DNA of 26,422 bases from positions 1 to 26,422 of IMG/VR virus record IMGVR_UViG_3300044641_004328, one strand, 5' to 3'. Each line of letters starts with the position of its first letter. Within the stretch, counting starts at the first letter, position 1. Under the pieces are notes generated by a model. The model saw nothing but the letters and a program-made list of their open reading frames with translations. It ran no database searches and was not told the origin of the DNA. Source of the DNA: a virus. Position numbers and translations under genes: made by a program. Below are positions 7,415 through 13,549 of the stretch, one piece after another.

Positions 7415-7451
7415 GTTGTATGTAGTGATTCAATGTCACAAAGGAGATTCT

Positions 7452-7643
7452 ATGATTAAAGTTTCGGAACAGAATAAAGCAATCCTTGCCTCTTATGCAA
7501 GAAGTGTGCTCGGCGCAGCTGTTGCAGTATATGCATCAACTGGTGATGTTAAGATGGCAGCAAATGCTTTGTGGGCAGCAGCTCTGCCTGTAATCATTCG
7601 CTTCCTTAACCCCAACGATGGGGCATTTGGGAGAACAAAATAA
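7452..7643 (+). CDS. Small membrane-associated protein, third holin-type candidate
   Basis: 63 residues from the ATG at 7452, chosen because AAGGAG at 7441-7446 precedes it by 5 bases; the longer frame from 7413 begins inside a promoter box. Residues about 10-26 (ILASYARSVLGAAVAVY) and 33-52 (MAANALWAAALPVIIRFL) are hydrophobic or amphipathic, and the C-terminus reads NPNDGAFGR. I have the impression of a recurrent small protein next to endolysins in actinophages, not verified. It overlaps the endolysin by one base (TAATG), so translation is coupled, which fits a holin-endolysin pair. Confidence 0.75.
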   Translation: MIKVSEQNKAILASYARSVLGAAVAVYASTGDVKMAANALWAAALPVIIRFLNPNDGAFGRTK

Positions 7644-8215
7644 TGACACCTAAGTACCCATACAAAAAAATGACTTTACCAAAAGAACTTGTCCCAATGA
7701 AAGACGAGACAGGTAAACTTACCCCAGAGATGCTTACAACTTCAGTTAATGGAGCAAAGTTTTGGCGCTGGGCAGGTATTGCTTTTAATCAAATGTTTAA
7801 TGATGCAAAAAAAGCAGGTTTGAATCTACAGAATATCGGAGACTTCCGTTCATATGATCAGCAATTGGCTATGTTCAAGGAAAGATATTCAACCACAGAT
7901 GGTGGTCGTAAGCCTACTGTCACAAGAACTTGGGATGGAAAGACTTGGTACCTTAAGCCAAAAATGAGTCCATCAAGCAGCCCTGGCAAGAGCAACCACG
8001 GTTTGGGTCTTGCAATTGACTTGAATGTTACTGATCCTAAAGTTCTAAACTGGCTGTGCGAAAATGCCCCAAGTTACGGGTTCTATCTCCAATCATCAGA
8101 TCCCAAGTCCCCAGAATTTGAGGCTTGGCATTGGCAGTATGTAGAAGGCGATGCTACTCCAGCAGCAGTTAAAGAGCGTTTTGAAAAAAATGAGGCAAAG
8201 AAGGCTGCTAAGTAA
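7643..8215 (+). CDS. Endolysin, M15-family (VanY-like) L,D- or D,D-peptidase
   Basis: 190 residues with a single zinc-peptidase domain. H119 in SNHGLGLAIDL and D126 of that motif are the first two zinc ligands; E160-A-W-H163 gives the general base and third ligand; R69 in GDFRSYDQQ is the usual substrate-binding position. M15 peptidases cut peptide cross-links of peptidoglycan and are common phage lysins. There is no signal peptide, so release would depend on a holin from the three membrane proteins directly upstream. The last 20 residues are Lys/Ala/Glu-rich and may aid wall binding. The stop overlaps the start of a cysteine-rich microprotein. Confidence 0.92.
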   Translation: MTPKYPYKKMTLPKELVPMKDETGKLTPEMLTTSVNGAKFWRWAGIAFNQMFNDAKKAGLNLQNIGDFRSYDQQLAMFKERYSTTDGGRKPTVTRTWDGKTWYLKPKMSPSSSPGKSNHGLGLAIDLNVTDPKVLNWLCENAPSYGFYLQSSDPKSPEFEAWHWQYVEGDATPAAVKERFEKNEAKKAAK

Positions 8216-8313
8216 TGGATGATGATTTAAACAAATCAAGAGTCAAGAGTTGCAGTTGTGGCTGTGAATGCACAGACCAGTGTGATTGTGGCTGTGAGGA
8301 TTGTGATTGCTAG
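8215..8313 (+). CDS. Cysteine-rich microprotein, metallothionein-like
   Basis: A 32-codon frame begins at the ATG of a TAATG junction with the endolysin. Nine of the last 20 residues are Cys, at positions 13, 15, 17, 19, 23, 25, 27, 30 and 32, arranged CxCxCxC-x3-CxCxC-x2-CxC with acidic and Gly spacers. The N-terminal 12 residues are polar (MDDDLNKSRVKS). Dense CxC patterns are what metallothioneins use to hold soft-metal clusters such as Zn or Cu(I). No aromatic residue is present, also typical of them. Its stop is followed at once by the ribosome site (AGAGGAA) of the next gene, so it fills the intergenic space exactly. No homologue is recognised. Translation is inferred from position and composition; metal binding is a hypothesis. 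Confidence 0.65.
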   Translation: MDDDLNKSRVKSCSCGCECTDQCDCGCEDCDC

Positions 8314-8323
8314 AGGAACATAA

Positions 8324-8659
8324 ATGGCTGGATTAAGAAATATAACTATTTATGCTGGAGATACTTACCTTCATGAATTGAGGATAAAAGACTCTGCTAA
8401 TGCTGCGATCAATATCACTTCGCATACATTTACTGGACAGATTAAGGTCGGGAAACTTGAATCAGAAAAGGTTGCGACGTTTACAGCAAACATTTCTAAT
8501 GGGGCAGCAGGTATTGTCCAATTCCTTTTGACTTCAAATGTGACTGCGAATATAACTCCGGGTACATATTATTATGATATTCAACAAATTAACGGAACAG
8601 TTGTCACGACTCTTTTGGGAGGTAAGGTAATTGTACAAGGAGATATAACCCGTGGCTGA
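8324..8659 (+). CDS. Virion protein with BppU-N-like beta domain
   Basis: 111 residues with AGAGGAA (8312-8318) before the ATG. The pattern is an early IYAGDTYLHELRIKD, a polar beta core, then ITPGTYYYDIQQINGTVVTTLLGGKVIVQGDITR, which resembles the N-terminal domain of phage baseplate upper proteins (BppU) and related Ig-like structural proteins: x-PGxYxYDI, then a strand ending in xVxxDxTR. Such domains sit in baseplate or fibre attachment proteins. Start of a fibre-type gene set; overlaps the next gene by 8 bases. Exact role unverified. Confidence 0.65.
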   Translation: MAGLRNITIYAGDTYLHELRIKDSANAAINITSHTFTGQIKVGKLESEKVATFTANISNGAAGIVQFLLTSNVTANITPGTYYYDIQQINGTVVTTLLGGKVIVQGDITRG

Positions 8660-8924
8660 TATTACGACAGTAAGAATAGAGTCCGGGGATGTAACTCAGG
8701 TTAATTTAAGCAATACAGATACAACAACAGTATCAATAAGTTCTGGTGATGTTACGGTCTTAACAGGAGTTACTGCATCAATAAGTGCAGCGTCTTTAAG
8801 TTTTTCTGCTGATACACCACAGGATATAGCAAGGTCTGGGTCAGCTGGCTCCAGCGCTGCAGCAAGTAGAGCGGATCATGTCCACTCAATTGCAAACACA
8901 TTACTTGATGGAGGTAATTACTAA
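8652..8924 (+). CDS. Small fibre-type virion protein
   Basis: 90 residues from a GTG that lies 8 bases inside the preceding gene. Beta-rich, Ser/Thr/Val-rich sequence with a repeated ...ESGDVTQVNLSN / SSGDVTVLTG pattern, ending in SAAASRADHVHS, a motif common in phage tail fibres and collar proteins where the His may hold a metal in a trimer axis. Its stop is one base from the next gene's start. Likely part of the receptor-binding apparatus or a fibre adaptor. Confidence 0.6.
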   Translation: MADITTVRIESGDVTQVNLSNTDTTTVSISSGDVTVLTGVTASISAASLSFSADTPQDIARSGSAGSSAAASRADHVHSIANTLLDGGNY

Positions 8925-8925
8925 A

Positions 8926-10014
8926 ATGGCTAATACAATTAGAATCAAAAGAAGAGCATCTGGAGGAGCAGCCGGTGCACCAGCCTCTCTGGAAAATGCA
9001 GAACTTGCGTATAACGAAGTAGATGATGTTCTTTATTATGGTAAAGGAACAGGTGGAGCAGGTGGAACTGCTACGAGTGTTGAGGCAGTTGCTGGTGCAG
9101 GCGCATACCTCACATTGTCTGGGGTTCAGACAATCACAGGAAACAAAACATTTACTGGCACAGTAATTGTTCCAACCCCAACAGCCAATACACATGCTGT
9201 AACAAAAGTTTATGTTGACAACGCAATTTCTGGAGTTACTCTTGGCAATACATCAGTAACAGTTGGTTCATATGGCGGTGCAGGCACTGTTGCTACATTT
9301 ACAGTTCAAGGTGATGGTCGCCTCACTGCTGCTGGAAATACTACAATCTCAATCACTGCTTCACAAGTTAGTGATAGGGCTACAAACCTCGTAACTGGTC
9401 TTACTGGCACTGCGAATGAAATTGCGGTATCAAACTCTGGTGTTGGTGCAGTAACGCTTAGTCTTCCAGCCAATGTCACTATTTCTAACAATTTAACTGT
9501 AACTGGGGATTTGACTGTCAATGGCAACACTACTACTTTAAACACATCAACACTCACCGTTGAAGATAAGAATATTGTTCTTGCAAATGTTGATACACCA
9601 ACAGACACGACTGCAGACGGTGCCGGTTTCACAATAAAAGGCGCAACAGATAAAACTTTAAATTGGGTTGATGCAACAGATGCATGGACTTCATCGGAAA
9701 ATTTCAACCTGCTTACAGGAAAAGTTTATGAAATCAATGGAACCTCAGTTCTTTCCAGCACAACTTTGGGTTCAGGTGTCACAGGCTCAAGTTTGACATC
9801 ACTTGGTACCATTGCGACTGGTGTATGGAATGGTACAGCAATAGGTTATGCCTATGGCGGTACTGGTCTTACGTCTTACACAACTGGTGATTTAGTTTAT
9901 GCATCAGCAACAAACACTGTTTCTAAATTAGGGATCGGTTCAGCCGGACAATTCCTCAAGGTTGTAAGCGGAGTACCAGCATGGTCTGATACAGTAGATG
10001 GCGGTACTTTCTAA
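8926..10014 (+). CDS. Tail fibre / receptor-binding-type protein
   Basis: 362 residues from the ATG at 8926, chosen over an upstream in-frame ATG because GGAGG at 8910-8914 precedes it and the N-terminus MANTIRIKRR matches that of a paralogue at 10027. Residues 1-45 form the short fibre N-terminal domain seen in many phages (IKRRxSG...PASLENAELAYNEVDDVLYYG). The middle is Gly/Thr/Val-rich beta sequence with LTVTGDLTVNGNTTTLNTST. The C-terminal part has the common trimeric-fibre element (YGGTGLTSYTTGDLVYAS...LGIGSAGQFLKV...PAWSD). It probably recognises the host surface or decorates the virion. Its place before the neck genes, rather than after the distal tail genes, is notable. Confidence 0.8.
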   Translation: MANTIRIKRRASGGAAGAPASLENAELAYNEVDDVLYYGKGTGGAGGTATSVEAVAGAGAYLTLSGVQTITGNKTFTGTVIVPTPTANTHAVTKVYVDNAISGVTLGNTSVTVGSYGGAGTVATFTVQGDGRLTAAGNTTISITASQVSDRATNLVTGLTGTANEIAVSNSGVGAVTLSLPANVTISNNLTVTGDLTVNGNTTTLNTSTLTVEDKNIVLANVDTPTDTTADGAGFTIKGATDKTLNWVDATDAWTSSENFNLLTGKVYEINGTSVLSSTTLGSGVTGSSLTSLGTIATGVWNGTAIGYAYGGTGLTSYTTGDLVYASATNTVSKLGIGSAGQFLKVVSGVPAWSDTVDGGTF

Positions 10015-10026
10015 CAGGAGGAAGTA

Positions 10027-10236
10027 ATGGCTAACACCATTAAAATAAAAAACTCAGGTACAGCAGCTAGTGTCCCAGCCTCTTTGGAGTTTGGAGAATT
10101 GGCAATCAACTATGCTGATGGAGTTCTTTATTATAAAAATTTAAGCAATACTGTTGTTTCTTTATCAACGGCTGGTGGTTCACCGTCACAAGCTATTTTG
10201 GATTTACAAGTAAGTTTAGCTATGGAGATACCATAG
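10027..10236 (+). CDS. Short paralogue of the fibre N-terminal domain
   Basis: 69 residues with AGGAGG (10017-10022) before the ATG. Residues 1-45 (MANTIKIKNSG...PASLEFGELAINYADGVLYY) match the start of the 8926 gene closely in protein and partly in DNA (shared PASLE, ttctttattat). After SLSTAGGSPSQ it ends abruptly with AILDLQVSLAMEIP, with no fibre body. It may be a truncated copy of a once longer fibre or a standalone capping subunit. The strong ribosome site and intact frame favour expression. Confidence 0.7.
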   Translation: MANTIKIKNSGTAASVPASLEFGELAINYADGVLYYKNLSNTVVSLSTAGGSPSQAILDLQVSLAMEIP

Positions 10237-10251
10237 GGGTTGAAACCCTTA
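10234..10251 (+). terminator. Stem-loop at the end of the fibre gene set
   Basis: TAGGGGT-TGAA-ACCCTTA forms a 7-pair stem (one G-U) with a TGAA tetraloop, beginning on the stop codon of the short fibre paralogue. There is no U run after it, so it may be a weak terminator, an mRNA 3' protector or a processing site rather than a classic intrinsic terminator. Confidence 0.4.
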
Positions 10252-10254
10252 TGC

Positions 10255-10263
10255 TGTTATAAT
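10255..10263 (+). promoter_or_regulatory. Extended -10 promoter, likely leaderless start of the neck operon
   Basis: TGTTATAAT is a perfect extended -10 (TGnTATAAT). Seven bases separate it from the ATG at 10271, so transcription should begin at the start codon itself. No Shine-Dalgarno sequence is present. A TTGAAA at 10240 is only 12 bases upstream and too close to act as a -35. Confidence 0.6.
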
Positions 10264-10270
10264 ATAAAGT

Positions 10271-11197
10271 ATGGATGAAGTTAAAATTGATACATCAAAA
10301 ACAATAACATTGACTCTACCTGTTGACCCAACATCAAACGCAGTATCGGTTTCTTTGTACCATGAATTTAACGATTTAGTCAGTGGTCCTACTGCTGCAA
10401 CAAGAGTTTCTACGGGTGTCTATACGATTACCTATGGTCAGCAAAACAGCGGTCATTATGTCCTTAATGCTGCCGGAAAATATAATGTCGTTTTTACATA
10501 TACGGTCTCTGGCACCCAGTACACAAAGAGCGAGTACATTAACGTCTACACACCCTATATGACCGCTACAGAGTTCTTTACGGTCCACCCTGAACTTCAG
10601 GAGGAAAAGGGAGCTTTATTTGATAGATACGAAAGGAGAGCTCGTAATATCATTAATACATATTGCGGTCAGTCTTTTGATTATTACCCAAATAAAACAA
10701 TCACCATAGAAGGGAATGGTCATTACAAACTGCACCTTCCTTTCCCGATTTACACCTTGACAAAAGTAACGCAGGATCCGGGTCGTGATTATGCTGAAAT
10801 TATTTTTGATTTGACAACGGATATTTCAAGAAATGTTGAGAAGGTAAGGCAACCACATAATTTTGAGTCTTCTTATTATATAAGATTTAGACCAGATACT
10901 TTGGATAGAAACAATACAGTTATTGTTCCCGTCAGATTTAGAGCAAAATCTGATTACAAGATTGAGGGTGATTTTGGCTGGAAGTATGTTCCAACAAATG
11001 TTCAACAGGCTGCTGATCTTATTATTGCGGATTTAATGAATGATGATTCTGATTACAGAAGACATGGTATTCATACTATTGACATGGATGTTGTTAAGAT
11101 GCAATTTAATCAGTCCTTCTACGAAACAACCGGAAATATTGAGGCAGACGTTCTCCTTATGGATTACACACTGTTCGTTATGGATTATGTCGTATAA
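10271..11197 (+). CDS. Head-tail connector (adaptor) protein with extra N-terminal beta domain
   Basis: 308 residues. Residues about 1-95 form an Ig-like beta domain (KTITLTLPVDPTSNAVSV ... KYNVVFTYTVSGTQYTKSEYINV). From about 97 on, YMTATEFFTVHPELQEEK then RYERRARNIINTYCGQSF is typical of the helical start of gp6/gp15-like adaptors, followed by a beta insertion and a C-terminal helix with QQAADLIIADLMNDDSDYRRHGI. Adaptors bind under the portal and begin the neck. Gene order (adaptor, stopper, neck, terminator, tube) supports the call. The stop overlaps the next start (TAATG). Confidence 0.75.
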   Translation: MDEVKIDTSKTITLTLPVDPTSNAVSVSLYHEFNDLVSGPTAATRVSTGVYTITYGQQNSGHYVLNAAGKYNVVFTYTVSGTQYTKSEYINVYTPYMTATEFFTVHPELQEEKGALFDRYERRARNIINTYCGQSFDYYPNKTITIEGNGHYKLHLPFPIYTLTKVTQDPGRDYAEIIFDLTTDISRNVEKVRQPHNFESSYYIRFRPDTLDRNNTVIVPVRFRAKSDYKIEGDFGWKYVPTNVQQAADLIIADLMNDDSDYRRHGIHTIDMDVVKMQFNQSFYETTGNIEADVLLMDYTLFVMDYVV

Positions 11198-11589
11198 TGT
11201 CTGCAAAAACATATTTGCGTTTTGTCCAAACGGCTGATGTTTATTCAAAAACCGTTGTCGTAAGCCCTGCGGGTCAGAAGACTTACGAGTATTCTTTCTT
11301 GACTTCTATTCCTGTGCATGTGCAATCACCTACTGATACAACTTCGTCAGGCGGAGATAGAAGGCTTTCTCCTTACCAAGACTTTATCGCAACTCATGAG
11401 ATCATTGTCCCAGGAAACTCTGCTTCATATGTGGACTACCAGAACAGAATTCTTAATATAAAAGATAGATACGGAAACCAACTTGAGGCTGGACCATTTG
11501 AGATTGTTCAGATCAACCCGAAGTTTGGTTTTAATGGCAAGAAGCATCATGTCTTGGCTACAATTAGAAAAGTGGTTGAAACGACATGA
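11197..11589 (+). CDS. Head closure (stopper) protein
   Basis: 130 residues, all-beta, with the pattern of SPP1 gp16-type stoppers: an N-terminal strand with TADVYSKTVVVSPAGQKTYEY, an EIIVPGNSASYVDYQNRIL segment and a final KFGFNGKKHHVLATIRKVV. The protein would close the channel below the adaptor. The family is short and divergent, so the call rests equally on place in the gene order. It overlaps the next gene by ATGA. Confidence 0.65.
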   Translation: MSAKTYLRFVQTADVYSKTVVVSPAGQKTYEYSFLTSIPVHVQSPTDTTSSGGDRRLSPYQDFIATHEIIVPGNSASYVDYQNRILNIKDRYGNQLEAGPFEIVQINPKFGFNGKKHHVLATIRKVVETT

Positions 11590-11915
11590 TTTATATCAAC
11601 AGTAATTTACCACAACTTGCCGACAAGATTTCGTCAATACCTAACGACGTTAGCGCTGCTTTTTCTTCAACTGCTGAGCAGATTACTTCCGTTGTTGAAA
11701 ATGAGTTGAATTCAAACTACAGTAATACCTTTGTTGAGGCTAGTGTTGATGTTTACCACGATGGGACAACTATTACAATAGACATAATGAACTTCAATGA
11801 ATATCATCTAATGAACGCATCGGGTCTTACTATTGAAGAGGTTAAGGATCGTCTAGTAGAATTGATAGATGAGGCTTTAGCCCGGAATTTAAGTTCAATA
11901 GGATTCTTTAACTAA
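11586..11915 (+). CDS. Neck / tail-joining protein
   Basis: 109 residues, alpha-beta: an N-terminal helical half (QLADKISSIPNDVSAAF... ITSVVENELNS), then a beta hairpin (EASVDVYHDGTTITIDIMNF) and a final helix (TIEEVKDRLVELIDEALARNL). Size and position between stopper and tail terminator are those of HK97 gp10-type neck proteins. The assignment is by synteny; the sequence alone is not diagnostic. Confidence 0.55.
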   Translation: MIYINSNLPQLADKISSIPNDVSAAFSSTAEQITSVVENELNSNYSNTFVEASVDVYHDGTTITIDIMNFNEYHLMNASGLTIEEVKDRLVELIDEALARNLSSIGFFN

Positions 11916-11916
11916 C

Positions 11917-12336
11917 ATGTCCGTAATAAGCGTTTATGATGTCAACAATTTTTTAAAAGCTGATGCTACAGTAGTTAGCATTGCTGGGAAACAGATGAGT
12001 TTCTTCCCAGTGGTTGCTACCGATAACGAGGCAGCCCCTTTTGTTGTTTATTTCTACAACCCAGTGATTCCTGATGTTGAGCAATACTGGCATAGATACG
12101 ACTACATCAAGTATTCAATCTTGGATACGGATGTGGACAGGCTCCTCCAACTCTCGGAGAGGTTTGTTGAGGTTCTTGGTCGTGGCGATCAGATAGCCCA
12201 GTCGGGTGGAATTGGCGGAACCAATGTCAGAATCCTGTCTTCTCATCAGGTTGGATCTAATTTAGTAGCTCCGTTAGAAATAAATGGTTGGTATAGAATG
12301 AATTTAGACTTTAAAATATGTTTTGTAGCAAGATAA
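11917..12336 (+). CDS. Tail terminator / tail completion protein
   Basis: 139 residues, alpha-beta. The run of strands and helices (FFPVVATDNEAAPFVVYFY, then DYIKYSILDTDVDRLLQLSERFVEVLGRG, then a long last strand WYRMNLDFKICFV) fits the U-like or gp17-like terminator fold, which caps the tube at the head-proximal end. The TDVDRLLQL helix and closing beta strand are the parts that look most family-like. It starts one base after the previous stop and is followed by a promoter. Confidence 0.65.
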   Translation: MSVISVYDVNNFLKADATVVSIAGKQMSFFPVVATDNEAAPFVVYFYNPVIPDVEQYWHRYDYIKYSILDTDVDRLLQLSERFVEVLGRGDQIAQSGGIGGTNVRILSSHQVGSNLVAPLEINGWYRMNLDFKICFVAR

Positions 12337-12338
12337 AG

Positions 12339-12347
12339 TGGTAGAAT
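12339..12347 (+). promoter_or_regulatory. Extended -10 promoter, likely leaderless
   Basis: TGGTAGAAT (TGnTAGAAT, one mismatch from consensus) ends 8 bases before the ATG at 12356. An AAGGA lies only 1-2 bases before that ATG, too close to act as a ribosome site, so a leaderless transcript is the simpler reading. It would also serve the tail tube gene. Confidence 0.5.
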
Positions 12348-12355
12348 AAAAGGAT

Positions 12356-12550
12356 ATGAAGTATACTACTATTACATACGTCGGAAGAAATTCCGGCTAT
12401 ATTGCGAAGGTCGGAAAGATTACATACGAATTTGAGTGGAATAAATCCCTTGGAATCGGAGGTAGAAATGAAGAGGTCCGATTGGAGCATGTAAACAAGA
12501 TCGCTAAATGGCGTGATAAAAAAGGCAAAAAAATTTTTGTTCTTGAATAA
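12356..12550 (+). CDS. Small basic protein of unknown function
   Basis: 64 residues, Lys/Gly-rich, beta-prone: TTITYVGRNSGYIAKVGKITYEFEW followed by a basic C-terminus (NKIAKWRDKKGKKIF). It sits between the tail terminator and tube genes, with its own promoter box. No family recognised; the first half could be a small SH3-like or OB-like barrel. It could be a tail assembly accessory or a regulatory protein. Confidence 0.65.
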   Translation: MKYTTITYVGRNSGYIAKVGKITYEFEWNKSLGIGGRNEEVRLEHVNKIAKWRDKKGKKIFVLE

Positions 12551-12567
12551 ATTTGGAGGAATACAAA

Positions 12568-13146
12568 ATGGCAGTTAATGTTTCAAACATTGTAGTCGGT
12601 GAAGCAACCATTCAGGTTGGCGACTCGGCTAACGCAACATCCATCGGTACGATGGATTCTTTTGGCGATATTGGTGCAACTCAGAACGGTGTTGAAATTT
12701 CATGGGAACCAGATATGGTTGACATTGAAATTGATCAGTTCGGTGACGCAGCAAGAATCGTGCAATCAAAGGTAAAAGTAATGGTCAAGACGACCCTTGC
12801 AGAGGCAACCTTGAACAACCTCGCTCTCGCATGGAACTATGATTCCGTTGGTGCAACTGATGTTATCGCCAACAATGACGGTGCAAATACCAAGTCATTC
12901 TTGTTCGGAGCACAGACCGTGTTCCCATATGAGAAGGCACTTGTTATTACTGGTACAGCACCAGGATCGTCAGCAAGCGGCATTAAGACTCGTAAGTTTT
13001 ACACAAAACGTGCGATCTCAATGGAAGCATCAACCATCTCAATGAAGAGAGCCGAAGCTTCGGTATTCGCAGTTGGCTTTAGAATTTTGCCAAAGGTTGA
13101 GGATACTGGTTATGAATACGGCAAGATCATTGATCAAACCGCATAA
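12568..13146 (+). CDS. Major tail tube protein
   Basis: 192 residues from the ATG at 12568 with GGAGGA at 12555-12560; an in-frame ATG at 12553 would place the ribosome site inside the gene. Sequence features of siphophage tube proteins are visible: an early VGEATIQVGD strand, GVEISWEPDMVDIEIDQFGD with its acidic loop, KVKVMVKTTLAEATLNNLALAW, and a C-terminal FYTKRAISMEASTISMKRAEASVFAVGFRILP barrel end. It stacks in rings around the tape measure. The strong terminator just after it fits a highly expressed gene, as does the regular codon use. Confidence 0.85.
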   Translation: MAVNVSNIVVGEATIQVGDSANATSIGTMDSFGDIGATQNGVEISWEPDMVDIEIDQFGDAARIVQSKVKVMVKTTLAEATLNNLALAWNYDSVGATDVIANNDGANTKSFLFGAQTVFPYEKALVITGTAPGSSASGIKTRKFYTKRAISMEASTISMKRAEASVFAVGFRILPKVEDTGYEYGKIIDQTA

Positions 13147-13166
13147 TAAAATTTAATAATTGTCCT

Positions 13167-13219
13167 AAAACTTCCCAAGTGCTTGTGCTATACTTGTCAC
13201 TTGGGAAGTTTTATTTTCC
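13167..13219 (+). terminator. Strong intrinsic terminator after the tail tube gene, with a promoter in its loop
   Basis: A perfect 15-base inverted repeat (13167-13181 pairs with 13198-13212, arms AAAACTTCCCAAGTG / CACTTGGGAAGTTTT) encloses a 16-base loop and runs into TTTTATTTT. The A and T ends make it work in either direction. The gap between tube and chaperone genes is a usual place for a terminator that sets high tube and low chaperone/tape measure levels. Confidence 0.85.
13186..13194 (+). promoter_or_regulatory. Extended -10 promoter inside the terminator loop
   Basis: TGCTATACT (TGnTATACT) occupies most of the terminator loop. A start near 13201 would lie in the right-hand arm, so the new transcript lacks the left arm and cannot form the terminator hairpin, and would have a roughly 45-base leader with GAGAGGA at 13232-13238 before the chaperone ATG. 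No -35 box is evident. Confidence 0.5.
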
Positions 13220-13246
13220 CCCTACATTAATGAGAGGATTATTCAA

Positions 13247-13549
13247 ATGGTAGATAAAAATAAAGATATTATTGGCGGAACTGAGATTCTTTTTGCTGAT
13301 GGCAAGAAGAGAGTTGTTAGACCACTTACAATCAGAAACTTGAGAAAGTTCATGAAAGTTGTTAAGGATCTTAAGACTGACGATAACCTTGAAGACAAAG
13401 ATATTGACGTTATGGTTGAAGCAGCAGGTATTGCCCTCATCAGCGTTGACCCAGAACTTGCTGAAGACACAGAAGCCTTAGAAGATGCATTAGATCTTCG
13501 TTGCTTCGGTGAACTCATGAATGCAGCAATGGGGTCCGACCCTTCCTAA
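13247..13549 (+). CDS. Tail assembly chaperone G
   Basis: 100 residues with GAGAGGA 8 bases before the ATG. Short, acidic and mostly helical after an initial beta hairpin (GTEILFADGKKRVVRPLTIRNLRKFMK), with LEDKDIDVMVEAAGIAL and ALDLRCFGELMNAAMG typical of siphophage G-type chaperones. It lies directly between tube and tape measure genes, the invariant place for this pair. It is thought to coat the tape measure during tail assembly. The same transcript probably yields a longer G-T product by -1 frameshift near the end of this frame. Confidence 0.82.
   Translation: MVDKNKDIIGGTEILFADGKKRVVRPLTIRNLRKFMKVVKDLKTDDNLEDKDIDVMVEAAGIALISVDPELAEDTEALEDALDLRCFGELMNAAMGSDPS

Noticed and set aside
9306-9707. 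133-residue - strand frame opposite the fibre gene
   Set aside because: Composition mirrors the Thr/Val-rich fibre sequence; no start signal.
10240-10245. TTGAAA as a -35 box for the promoter at 10258
   Set aside because: Only 12 bases separate it from the -10, too few; it is also part of a stem-loop. The extended -10 is enough without it.
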